Below are positions 1 to 6,783 of a stretch of DNA of 10,487 nucleotides, in pieces. The notes under the pieces were generated by a model. The model made no database searches, was not told the origin of the DNA, and was given only the letters and a program-made list of their open reading frames with translations. The stretch comes from Bdellovibrionales bacterium (lineage in GTDB: Bacteria > Bdellovibrionota > Bacteriovoracia > Bacteriovoracales > Bacteriovoracaceae): assembly GCA_030633015.1 (NCBI GenBank), contig DAOVTR010000023.1:1-10487 (forward strand), in the 5' to 3' direction. The translations under genes and the position numbers were made by a program. Within the stretch, counting starts at the first letter, position 1. Every line of letters starts with the position of its first letter.

Positions 1-344
1 AAGACCATATGATTGCTTGATCCACCTTCCAAATTAGTCATGGCCAAAAGATCTGTAAGCCCAATTTGGTGGGGAGACATTTTATTAGAAAAAAACTTAG
101 ATAGATCACTACCCTCAATTCGCACAATCTCACCAGGTTCTTTACTACTTTGAATTGCATCAACTAAAATAATTTTATCTTTATCCTCAAAAAATGGGAG
201 GAGATCCATTCCCATGGTCCCCCCATCAATAATTTCTAATTCGCTATGAGGTTTAAAGTCAGCTTCAATTTTTTCAACAACCCTAACTCCGATTGCCTCA
301 TCCGTTAAAAGTATATTTCCAATACCAACTAATAAAACTTTCAC
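1..344 (-). CDS. hybD: [NiFe]-hydrogenase maturation endopeptidase, HybD/HyaD family (partial, N-terminal 114 residues)
   Basis: The translation begins MKVLLVGIGNILLTDEAIGV, the hallmark N-terminus of the HybD/HyaD (HoxM, peptidase M52) proteases. These cleave the C-terminal tail of the hydrogenase large subunit once nickel is in place. The three nickel-sensing ligands known in E. coli HybD (Glu16, Asp62, His93) have counterparts at Glu16, Asp62 (in ILVDA) and His92 (in MSPHQIGL). The DGGTMGMDLLP segment at 40-50 is also typical. The GTG start at 344 is chosen because an AAGGAG ribosome site (positions 349-354) sits four bases upstream and the family motif begins at once. Only 8 bases separate it from the hybC stop, and its ribosome site overlaps that stop codon, so translation is probably coupled. 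The gene runs off the left edge; family members are about 160 residues, so roughly 50 are missing. The expected substrate is the HybC precursor encoded next door. Confidence 0.95.
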   Translation of the reverse strand, partial: MKVLLVGIGNILLTDEAIGVRVVEKIEADFKPHSELEIIDGGTMGMDLLPFFEDKDKIILVDAIQSSKEPGEIVRIEGSDLSKFFSNKMSPHQIGLTDLLAMTNLEGGSSNHMV

Positions 345-352
345 TAAACTCC

Positions 353-2053
353 TTAAACCACTTTAACCTGCACTATAGGTTTTTTGTCTTCATCGTATAG
401 ATGTATAGCACAAGCAAGACATGGATCAAAGGAATGAATAGTTCTGATTACCTCAAGTGGTTTTTCGGGATCTGCAATTGGATTACCAATCAATGAAGAC
501 TCATAAGGTCCCATTTTATCATCTTGATTTCGAGGGCCAGCATTCCATGTTGATGGGACAACACACTGATAGTTGTGAATTTTTCCATCTCTTATTACAA
601 TCCAGTGAGATAAAACTCCTCTTGGTGCTTCGTGAAAACCTACTCCCCTCTGTTCACCTTGTGGAAAAACAGGAGGATTAAATGTCTCCATGTCACCTTT
701 TGCAATATTATTAACAAGAAGACCCCACTGTTCTGTTAAATTTTCATATAAAACTGCTGCTCGAACGGCCCTTGCTGCATGTCTTCCAATAGTTGAATGC
801 AATGCAGTTATAGGAATTTTTGTTTTAGCAAGACTACTTACAGTTCCAATAACTCTATCTAAATATTTTGTAGTATGCTTTTCTCCAGAGACATACATTG
901 AAAGTACACTTGCCAACGGCCCGACCTGAGCTGGCTCTCCCATGAAAGATGGAGACTTGACCCACGAATATTTTCCATCATCTTGAAAATCAGTATAATT
1001 AGGTTCCGTCTCTCCAACATATGGATGACGTACTCCATCGCCTTTATACCAAGAGTGCTTTGTACTTTCTTGTACTTGTTTTTCAAAATACTCATCATGA
1101 AAACTATTTATTGCCTTAAATTTAGAAAAATCACCATTTGGAATATATCCTCCAGGAATGGCAAATTTTGTACCTTTAGTATCCAAAGGTAGATCTGGAA
1201 CACTTAAATAATTAGTAATTCCCTTACCATAACCTGTCCAATCGGCGTAAAAAGCTCCTATGGCACTAACGTCAACAAGGTAAACATTCTTAATAAAATC
1301 TCCAACTTCATCGATTGCAGCTTTCATATGATAGAGCTGCTCAATATTAAGAGCAGACTGACTATCAGGATTAATAGCATTGGCAACACCACCAACTGCC
1401 AAGTTTTGAATATGGGGAGTCTTACTTCCTAAAATAGAGACAACCTTATTAGCTTTTCTTTGAATGTCTAATGCTTGCAAATAGTGAGCTGCCGCAAGAA
1501 GATTTACCTCTGGGGATAACTTCATGGCCGGATGTCCCCAATAACCATTTGCAAAGATACCTAGCTGCCCCGAACTAACAAATCCCTTTAACTTCTTTTG
1601 AACTGCCAAAAGTTCATTATAACTATTTCCCTTCCAAGAGGAGAGACTCTCTCCTAATATAGAAGCTTTCTTGGGATCAGCTTTTAACGAAGATACAATA
1701 TCTACCCAATCAAGAGCAGATAGATGATAAAAATGAACTATATGGTCATGGAGTGCATGAGCTGTGATTAACATATTTCGAATATATTGAGCATTCATTG
1801 GAATTTCTAAGTTAAGTGCATTTTCCACGGCCCTAACTGATGCTACTGCATGAACAGTTGTACAAACTCCACAAATTCTCTGGGTAAAAAGCCAAGCATC
1901 TCTTGGATCCCTGCCCTTTAAAATGGTTTCAATTCCTCTCCACATCTGCCCAGATGACCATGCATTTGTAATTTTCCCATTATCAACTTGGCAATCAACG
2001 CGAAGATGACCTTCAATTCTTGTAATTGGATCAACTATAATTCTCTTTCCCAT
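353..2053 (-). CDS. hybC: Hyb-type [NiFe]-hydrogenase large (catalytic) subunit precursor
   Basis: This is the catalytic subunit that splits H2 at the Ni-Fe(CN)2CO centre; it acts in the periplasm as a dimer with the small subunit. The N-terminal L1 motif RICGVCTTVH supplies Cys61 and Cys64. The C-terminal L2 motif DPCLACAIH supplies Cys545 and Cys548. Residues 1-20, with DPITRIEGHLRVD, and the EAPRGVLSHW segment near 480 are standard for the family. At 566 residues it matches E. coli HybC (567) closely along its length. Maturation should cut after His551, releasing a 15-residue tail beginning LYDED, presumably by the HybD-like protease encoded just downstream. There is no signal peptide, as expected for a subunit carried through the Tat pathway by its partner. 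The ATG at 2053 follows an AAAGGAG ribosome site. It lies 17 bases after hybB, in the operon O-A-B-C-D. Confidence 0.98.
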   Translation of the reverse strand: MGKRIIVDPITRIEGHLRVDCQVDNGKITNAWSSGQMWRGIETILKGRDPRDAWLFTQRICGVCTTVHAVASVRAVENALNLEIPMNAQYIRNMLITAHALHDHIVHFYHLSALDWVDIVSSLKADPKKASILGESLSSWKGNSYNELLAVQKKLKGFVSSGQLGIFANGYWGHPAMKLSPEVNLLAAAHYLQALDIQRKANKVVSILGSKTPHIQNLAVGGVANAINPDSQSALNIEQLYHMKAAIDEVGDFIKNVYLVDVSAIGAFYADWTGYGKGITNYLSVPDLPLDTKGTKFAIPGGYIPNGDFSKFKAINSFHDEYFEKQVQESTKHSWYKGDGVRHPYVGETEPNYTDFQDDGKYSWVKSPSFMGEPAQVGPLASVLSMYVSGEKHTTKYLDRVIGTVSSLAKTKIPITALHSTIGRHAARAVRAAVLYENLTEQWGLLVNNIAKGDMETFNPPVFPQGEQRGVGFHEAPRGVLSHWIVIRDGKIHNYQCVVPSTWNAGPRNQDDKMGPYESSLIGNPIADPEKPLEVIRTIHSFDPCLACAIHLYDEDKKPIVQVKVV

Positions 2054-2070
2054 AATATATTCTCCTTTAA

Positions 2071-3204
2071 TTAAGCTTTTCTTTTAAGTGTAAAAATTGG
2101 TAATTTCTTAACAAATAACATGTAGGCCATAAACTCTATAGATAAAATTCCACCTGTAATTATGAACTCTCCTGCAGAAGGAAAATAACTCCAATGATCT
2201 CCTGGATTAAATCCTATAATGTATGCATTGAATCGATAGAGAATTGCTGCGGCCATTAAAATAGCAGTCATCAAAAAAAGTTTTTGTAATTTAAACCTTA
2301 ATGGTTTTAATGAAAACATAATAAGAGCAACCAAATAAAGTATATTTTCTATTATAAAGGAGAAGCCAACTAAATCCATTTTAAGTGACAAAAACTTGCC
2401 TCCGACGATCAGTTCAGCGTATCTAACAATTAAAAAGGCCAAAATTAACCATGGAACTAAGCTCGATAGTTTCCCAAGCATTTTAACTGGCATCGGTTTT
2501 TTAAAAACCAATGCAGCAAGAATAACTTCTAAACAGACCATACAGTAGCCAATAATTAATGCATTAATTAAAAAAAGCAGTGGCAGCCAAGTTGTCGACC
2601 ATAAAGGCGATAACTTATGACCGGCCAATAACATCAAGGTACCAAGAGATGATTGATGCATCGTTGGAAGAACAATTCCAATGGCAATAAAGATGAAAAG
2701 CATTTTTTTAATTATTTTTAATTTCTTCGGAGCAAATTTTTCAGCAAAAGCAGGAGAAAGCTCAATCCATAAAACAGTGGTATATGCCATAATACATACT
2801 GCCACCTCATATAATGCTGAGTTTATATTTACATATTGAGGAACAAAATAATTAAACATGTTCCACCATCTACCAAGATCAATTACTACTGAAAGTCCTG
2901 CAAGTGTATATCCGAACATACTTGCCATAATTGCCGGTCTAATAAGTGGGTGATAATCCCATTTATTAAAAACATAGATAATTAATGCCATTGCATATCC
3001 ACCACAAGCAAGCGCTGTCCCAATAACAACATCAAAAAATATCCATATTCCCCATGGATAAGCTGAACTTAAATTAGTTACAGGTCCAATCCCAAATATA
3101 AATCGATATACCAAAACTACAAATGCAACAAAAAACATTACTAGCGCAAGCTTCATTGGTGTATCTAATATCTTACCTTCTAAAGGTCTTATTTCTGTAC
3201 TCAT
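2071..3204 (-). CDS. hybB: HybB, NrfD/PsrC-family integral membrane subunit of hydrogenase
   Basis: This 377-residue protein is almost entirely hydrophobic, with about ten membrane segments (roughly 18-36, 50-78, 90-110, 126-150, 166-184, 204-234, 246-264, 276-298, 308-330, 345-366). It belongs to the NrfD/PsrC/HybB family of heme-free quinone-reactive membrane anchors. Conserved HybB-like stretches are visible: YPWGIWIFFDV at 49-59, DLGRWWN at 109-115, LPTMHQSS at 179-186, and FNPG plus SYFP near 332-342. E. coli HybB is 392 residues and passes electrons from HybA to menaquinone. The same role is inferred here, possibly linked to proton movement. It starts at ATG 3204 after a GAGGGTGG ribosome site, with an 11-base gap from hybA. 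No cytochrome b subunit gene is seen, which supports the HybA/HybB type rather than the HyaC type. Confidence 0.96.
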   Translation of the reverse strand: MSTEIRPLEGKILDTPMKLALVMFFVAFVVLVYRFIFGIGPVTNLSSAYPWGIWIFFDVVIGTALACGGYAMALIIYVFNKWDYHPLIRPAIMASMFGYTLAGLSVVIDLGRWWNMFNYFVPQYVNINSALYEVAVCIMAYTTVLWIELSPAFAEKFAPKKLKIIKKMLFIFIAIGIVLPTMHQSSLGTLMLLAGHKLSPLWSTTWLPLLFLINALIIGYCMVCLEVILAALVFKKPMPVKMLGKLSSLVPWLILAFLIVRYAELIVGGKFLSLKMDLVGFSFIIENILYLVALIMFSLKPLRFKLQKLFLMTAILMAAAILYRFNAYIIGFNPGDHWSYFPSAGEFIITGGILSIEFMAYMLFVKKLPIFTLKRKA

Positions 3205-3215
3205 TCCACCCTCAC

Positions 3216-4181
3216 TTATTGATCATCATGTTTTGAAGTGTTTTTATACACCACAGTTAATAATCCACCTAGGAAGACAATTGGAGCAATCATTCCTTTG
3301 TATAAGGTATGTTGCAGCCCTTCTACCAATGCTGAATTTGCTTTTTTAGGTAATTTAGGTTTACCCATCTTTTCAAAATCGACTCCAGATAAAAATAGAC
3401 ACTGACTTCCTCCAACCTCATTCTCTCCATAAATTTGTTGAACGTAGTTAACTTTTAAAGTTTTATTAACAAATTTGCCATCACCAATTCTTCCAATTGG
3501 GTATTTATAACTATCTCCGGCCTTAAGTTTTAACCTACGTTTTGCTTCTTCAATAAGTTGGTCATAAGTTCCATAAACTGTAGCTCCTGTAGGGCAACTA
3601 GCAGCACAAGCAGAATAATCATCGCCTTCTTTATGATCGCAAAGTTGACACTTACGAATTTGAGGGAATGCTTCCTTAAACTCAAAACGTGGAACATTAT
3701 ATGGACAAGCAACCATACAGTATCGGCAACCACAGCAAGCATCAGGATTATATACAACTACTCCAGTTTTTTCATCTTTAACCAGGCCTGATACTGGGCA
3801 AGCTGAAACACAAGATGGATCAACGCAGTGATGACATGCATTTTTTATAAACGCAAAACCATTTTTTTCATGGTCTTTATCTTCACCAGTACCATCTTTA
3901 TAAAGATTAATTGTATTATAAATTTTATTTGTCAGATCACTATACTCTTTCCAAATATTTTCCGGCGTTCCTCCCTTGGGAAGATCATTGGACTCTTTAC
4001 ATGCAGTTACACAAGCTTGACACCCAATACATTCAGTAGAGTCATAAAGCCATCCAACAGCATCTTTTGGAACAACTTTTGGATCTCTGCTCAGATCCAT
4101 TGCAGTTGCCACTCCAGAAGTTGAAGCAGCAGCTCCCCCGGCAGCGACTATTTTTAAGAAATCTCTTCTTTTTAAATCCAT
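3216..4181 (-). CDS. hybA: HybA, periplasmic four-cluster [4Fe-4S] ferredoxin subunit of hydrogenase
   Basis: This is the electron-transfer subunit linking the hydrogenase dimer to HybB. Residues 4-10 (KRRDFLK) form a twin-arginine Tat motif, followed by a hydrophobic Ala/Gly-rich stretch to about residue 28. Four cysteine groups follow: Cys51/54/57/61, Cys116/119/124/128, Cys149/152/155/159 and Cys178/181/192/196. This is the DmsB/HybA pattern for four [4Fe-4S] clusters. Residues 293-311 (LYKGMIAPIVFLGGLLTVV) form a C-terminal membrane helix, as in E. coli HybA, which is similar in length and sequence, including CQACVT, HCVDP and CRYCMVACPYNVP. The ATG at 4181 has a strong GGGAGG ribosome site and is 12 bases beyond the hybO stop. 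Cys150 and Cys261 are extra cysteines outside the cluster pattern. Confidence 0.97.
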   Translation of the reverse strand: MDLKRRDFLKIVAAGGAAASTSGVATAMDLSRDPKVVPKDAVGWLYDSTECIGCQACVTACKESNDLPKGGTPENIWKEYSDLTNKIYNTINLYKDGTGEDKDHEKNGFAFIKNACHHCVDPSCVSACPVSGLVKDEKTGVVVYNPDACCGCRYCMVACPYNVPRFEFKEAFPQIRKCQLCDHKEGDDYSACAASCPTGATVYGTYDQLIEEAKRRLKLKAGDSYKYPIGRIGDGKFVNKTLKVNYVQQIYGENEVGGSQCLFLSGVDFEKMGKPKLPKKANSALVEGLQHTLYKGMIAPIVFLGGLLTVVYKNTSKHDDQ

Positions 4182-4193
4182 GGTTATGCCTCC

Positions 4194-5339
4194 CTAATCT
4201 TCTTTTTTGGGATCATTATTATTAGTTTTATCATGCTCACCAAGGGCCTTATTAACTTTTACCATTGCCCCGAGACCAACACCTGCAGCCCCTGCAATTA
4301 CAGCAGTTCCCGCAATAGTTGCTCCCTTACCTCTCTTTCTATCTTCAGGAAGAAAACAAGCTGGAGGAGTTACATGATGAAGTTTTGCTTGATCATGAAG
4401 TGGAACATTAAATCCAACCTTATTTTCTGAGCAACCAAAACATGGATGGCCAGTCCCTACTGGCCAAGTTCTAGGGCCTGCGTCTCCAAATAGTTGCTGA
4501 GAACAATTGTTATAAGTTACAGGTCCTTTACAGCCCAATTGATATAGACAATATCCTTCACGATGTCCTTCATCTCCAAATTGCTGAGCAAATCTACCAG
4601 CATCAAAATGAGGTCTTCTTTCACAGTTTTCATGAATTAATCGACCATAAGCAAATAGTGGTCTTCCTAATTTATCTAATTTGGGAAGCTTTCCTAGTGT
4701 TAAGTAATATAAAACAACTGATAAAAAATTATATGGACTAGGTGGGCAACCTGGAATATTTATTAGAGGTTTTTTAATACCATTTTGTTTAAAAATTTCT
4801 CCAATGCCAGTCGCTCCAGTTGGATTAGGCTCTGCAGAGGCAACGCCTCCCCATGAAGCACATGATCCCATGGCGATTACAGCAGCAGCATCTTTTGAAT
4901 CATTTTTTGCAATATCTATCATTGTACGCCCTGCAATTTTACAATATATTCCACCATCTTTTACTGGGACGGCCCCATCAACAACTAAAATATATTTTCC
5001 TTTATTTTCTTTCATTGCAGCTGCTTTTGCGGCCTCTACCTGATGACCCGATGCTGCTGCTAATGTTTCAGAATAATCCAATGAGATCATATCCAAGATA
5101 AGAGTTTCTAAAGTTGGATGAGTGGCCCGCAATAAAGATTCAACACAACCAGTACACTCTTGACCTGAAATCCATATTACTGAAGGTCTTCTAGTTCCAG
5201 CAACTGCCTCTGCAATTTGCCCTCCCATACTAAAAGGAAGCCCCATATAAACCGCCATTGCCGAACAGTATTTCATAAAATCTCTTCGAGACATGCCTAT
5301 GGCCTTTAAACCTAGTTCAAATTTTTCATTTGTTTTCAC
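4194..5339 (-). CDS. hybO: Hyb-type [NiFe]-hydrogenase small subunit precursor (Tat-exported, three Fe-S clusters)
   Basis: This is the electron-transfer subunit of the catalytic dimer. Residues 17-23 (SRRDFMK) form a Tat motif with a hydrophobic stretch to about 48; this signal would export the folded dimer. Proximal-cluster ligands are Cys62, Cys65 (ECTGC), Cys160 (MGSC) and Cys198 (IPGC). Distal-cluster ligands are His236, Cys239, Cys264 and Cys270. The medial cluster uses Cys279, Cys300 and Cys303 (GHPCFGC), the three-cysteine [3Fe-4S] type. The plain CTGC lacks the supernumerary cysteines of O2-tolerant group 1d enzymes, so an O2-sensitive enzyme is inferred. Residues 338-360 form an Ala/Gly-rich C-terminal membrane anchor. 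It is very similar to E. coli HybO, for example RLIHENCERRPHFDAGRF. The GTG start at 5339 is set by an AGGAGGG ribosome site seven bases upstream; no in-frame ATG precedes the Tat motif. First gene of the operon. Confidence 0.98.
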   Translation of the reverse strand: MKTNEKFELGLKAIGMSRRDFMKYCSAMAVYMGLPFSMGGQIAEAVAGTRRPSVIWISGQECTGCVESLLRATHPTLETLILDMISLDYSETLAAASGHQVEAAKAAAMKENKGKYILVVDGAVPVKDGGIYCKIAGRTMIDIAKNDSKDAAAVIAMGSCASWGGVASAEPNPTGATGIGEIFKQNGIKKPLINIPGCPPSPYNFLSVVLYYLTLGKLPKLDKLGRPLFAYGRLIHENCERRPHFDAGRFAQQFGDEGHREGYCLYQLGCKGPVTYNNCSQQLFGDAGPRTWPVGTGHPCFGCSENKVGFNVPLHDQAKLHHVTPPACFLPEDRKRGKGATIAGTAVIAGAAGVGLGAMVKVNKALGEHDKTNNNDPKKED

Positions 5340-5345
5340 TCAAAA

Positions 5346-5352
5346 CCCTCCT
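5346..5352 (-). promoter_or_regulatory. Shine-Dalgarno site deciding the GTG start of hybO
   Basis: Read on the minus strand this is AGGAGGG, a near-perfect anti-16S match, seven bases before GTG at 5339. The nearest ATG, a few bases downstream, is out of frame, so GTG is the only start that keeps the Tat signal. Confidence 0.85.
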
Positions 5353-5371
5353 GGAATAAACTAATTTTATG

Positions 5372-5385
5372 TTTGATATAATTAA
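5372..5385. promoter_or_regulatory. FNR-like dyad (weak candidate)
   Basis: TTGATATAATTAAA matches the FNR consensus TTGAT-N4-ATCAA at 8 of 10 positions: a perfect left half and three of five on the right. The outer GTTT/AAAC arms extend the symmetry to 17 bases (5371-5387). E. coli-type anaerobic hydrogenases can respond to oxygen-sensing regulators, so the site is plausible. However, it lies downstream of the only good -10 box for hybO, a poor position for activation. It may be chance in AT-rich DNA. Confidence 0.25.
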
Positions 5386-5456
5386 ACTTTTGTTATGTTT
5401 TGTATTAATTTAACTTATAAATCTAATTTGGTAAACACAGCAGCTAAATAAATCCC

Positions 5457-5486
5457 ATTATAATTATTTTTCTTTTCCCAACTTAA
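5457..5486 (-). promoter_or_regulatory. Candidate sigma70-type promoter of the hyb operon
   Basis: On the minus strand a perfect TATAAT (-10, positions 5462-5457) follows TTAAGT (-35, 5486-5481) with an 18-base spacer. Transcription would begin near 5450, leaving a leader of about 110 bases before the GTG start. The -35 box is weak and lies inside the first unit of the 9-bp repeat, which suggests an activator-dependent promoter. No -24/-12 (sigma54) sequence is visible. Confidence 0.45.
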
Positions 5487-5511
5487 CTAACTTAACTAAC
5501 TTGAATAACTA
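5481..5511. repeat. 9-bp tandem direct repeat ACTTAACTA
   Basis: Two exact copies (5481-5489, 5490-5498) are followed by a diverged third, ACTTGAATA (5499-5507), and a partial ACTA. The first copy overlaps the predicted -35 box of the hyb promoter. The same 9-mer, inverted, occurs at 10397-10405 upstream of the acyl-CoA synthetase gene. This could be a stacked regulator-binding site or a simple sequence repeat. Confidence 0.7.
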
Positions 5512-5569
5512 CAAAAAGGTGGGGTTGATCTCATCTGAAAATGACCTGTTCTATAAGGCTAAATAGAGG

Positions 5570-5613
5570 GGAAGTTTGATTGGTAAAACAAAACTATTGT
5601 TTGATAAATTTCC
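5570..5613. repeat. Nested inverted repeat (two-stem hairpin) in the intergenic region
   Basis: The outer arms GGAAGTTT (5570-5577) and AAATTTCC (5606-5613) pair over eight positions with one G-U. The inner arms AAACAA (5586-5591) and TTGTTT (5597-5602) pair around a five-base loop, AACTA. No U-tract follows on either strand, so it does not look like an intrinsic terminator. If transcribed, it would lie upstream of the barrel-protein promoter proposed here, so it may act as DNA, belong to a longer leader, or be chance. Confidence 0.35.
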
Positions 5614-5669
5614 TTGTCTCAGTTCCGATATAAGACTCTTCGCACAAAAGCTAGTCCCTTATTTTGAAT

Positions 5670-5698
5670 TTGTTACTACCAATCTTGTCTGTTAATAT
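5670..5698 (+). promoter_or_regulatory. Candidate promoter for the barrel-protein gene, giving a nearly leaderless mRNA
   Basis: TTGTTA (5670-5675) and TAATAT (5693-5698) are separated by exactly 17 bases, close to the sigma70 consensus. Transcription would begin around 5705, only a few bases before the ATG at 5708, which has no Shine-Dalgarno sequence. The two observations agree with each other. Confidence 0.45.
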
Positions 5699-5707
5699 TT
5701 ATAAATT

Positions 5708-6715
5708 ATGAATAAAATACTTCTAATACTCTTTTTTTTACTTTTCTATCAGCAAAGTTTTTCACTACCTACTGATAAAAAAATCTCAGCAAATATTATC
5801 TCCATCTCCTCAACAAAACACACCATCATGCTAAACAGAGGGCTCTCATCGGCAATAGTAGCAGGTGATCACGTGAAATTAATTGTTGACGGAACCCTAA
5901 TTGGGAGAGCTATCGCAGTACAAGTCACGCCTTCAAGATCCATATGGTCTATTTATAATTTTTATAAGAAGGAACTTCTTATAAAAAATTTAAGTATTAC
6001 CATAAAAATGTCTACTCCCGTAAAGCTAACGTCGGATAAAACCAAAACTTACAGTTACCCTGAATTTATCCTTTCTGATCAAAAAAAACATGAAGAGTCA
6101 CTTATTAATTCTAAAGAAGTTTTTGAACTATCAAAAGAGATGGCCCCGAGGTGTGACTCACCTGGTAGCACTCTTTTACTTAATACCGGGGGAGTTTTTT
6201 CCAACAAAAACTGGGATATTTTTGGGTTTGTTAGTTTTTTAAGTAGTAACTTAAAAAGTGAAACCAGCTCAAACAGCTCACTTACTTTTAATATATATGG
6301 AGGAATTGAGAAATATCTACCTACAATTTCAAAAAATATTTCAGTTCACCTATCTCTCATGGAAAATTACTCAAAAAAAGCTGATCATGTTAATATTTTT
6401 GAAATATTAGCTGGCGTTAACTGGCACTTTCTTAATGCACCCGACTTCTATAATCTTCCAATTTTTTATGTTCATACGCACATTGGAATGGGAAACCATA
6501 GTACAACTAATAGTTCAAGCACTAATCTAAGTGGCAGCAGTAATTCTATTGCGCTAGGCATAGGATACAAATATTACCTAGCGAACTCTTTTGGATTTAG
6601 AATTCAGTTGAGTTATCAAGTCAGAAATGTAACCTATCCTATACAAGATTCAGTTAATCTAAACTTTAGCGAAGGGTCAATTGAACCCCTGTTTGGATTA
6701 TCTTATCGGTATTAA
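5708..6715 (+). CDS. Secreted protein of unknown function with a C-terminal outer-membrane beta-barrel-like domain
   Basis: I do not recognise a named family. Residues 1-19 form a clear Sec signal peptide (Lys3, then a Leu/Phe-rich core), with likely cleavage after SFS. Residues about 24-108 form a small predicted beta-rich domain around LNRGLSSAIVAGDHVKLIVD, somewhat reminiscent of SH3-like domains in secreted proteins. Residues about 110-155 are a polar linker. From about 155 to the end, alternating hydrophobic/polar strands with turns (for example INIYGGIEKY-like and ALGIGYKYYL segments) and the final YRY suggest an eight-strand-type barrel inserted by the Bam machinery. A Ser/Thr/Asn-rich loop at about 268-283 would face outward. 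The start is fixed by the signal peptide; no ribosome site precedes it. The gene stands alone between divergent hyb and the receiver gene. Localisation is inferred from composition only. Confidence 0.85.
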   Translation: MNKILLILFFLLFYQQSFSLPTDKKISANIISISSTKHTIMLNRGLSSAIVAGDHVKLIVDGTLIGRAIAVQVTPSRSIWSIYNFYKKELLIKNLSITIKMSTPVKLTSDKTKTYSYPEFILSDQKKHEESLINSKEVFELSKEMAPRCDSPGSTLLLNTGGVFSNKNWDIFGFVSFLSSNLKSETSSNSSLTFNIYGGIEKYLPTISKNISVHLSLMENYSKKADHVNIFEILAGVNWHFLNAPDFYNLPIFYVHTHIGMGNHSTTNSSSTNLSGSSNSIALGIGYKYYLANSFGFRIQLSYQVRNVTYPIQDSVNLNFSEGSIEPLFGLSYRY

Positions 6716-6783
6716 ATATTTTCTTGCCCTTGAAGTAAAATTGATTACAATTACAAATGTATTAATAATTAATAAGCGATTTT

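Larger units (their letters stand above)
5340..5707. other. Divergent intergenic region between hybO and the barrel-protein gene
   Basis: These 368 bases separate two divergently transcribed genes. I find no open frame longer than about 18 codons that has a start, and nothing resembling a tRNA or a riboswitch class I know. It holds candidate promoters for both sides, a 9-bp tandem repeat, an FNR-like dyad and a nested hairpin, each listed separately. Regulation of the hydrogenase most likely acts here. Confidence 0.8.

Noticed and set aside
859..1192. Overlapping open frames on both strands inside hybC
   Set aside because: They lie entirely within a gene with unmistakable family motifs, have no ribosome sites and no recognisable protein features.
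3530..4124. Open frames opposite or out of phase within hybA
   Set aside because: The cysteine-rich hybA frame explains this DNA; the alternative frames are low-complexity shadows.
4804..5101. Plus-strand open frames within hybO
   Set aside because: They are antisense to conserved cluster-ligand segments and lack start signals.
5340..5707. Sigma54 promoter, riboswitch or small RNA upstream of hybO
   Set aside because: I found no GG-N10-GC -24/-12 element, no riboswitch class I could recognise and no hairpin followed by a U-tract.
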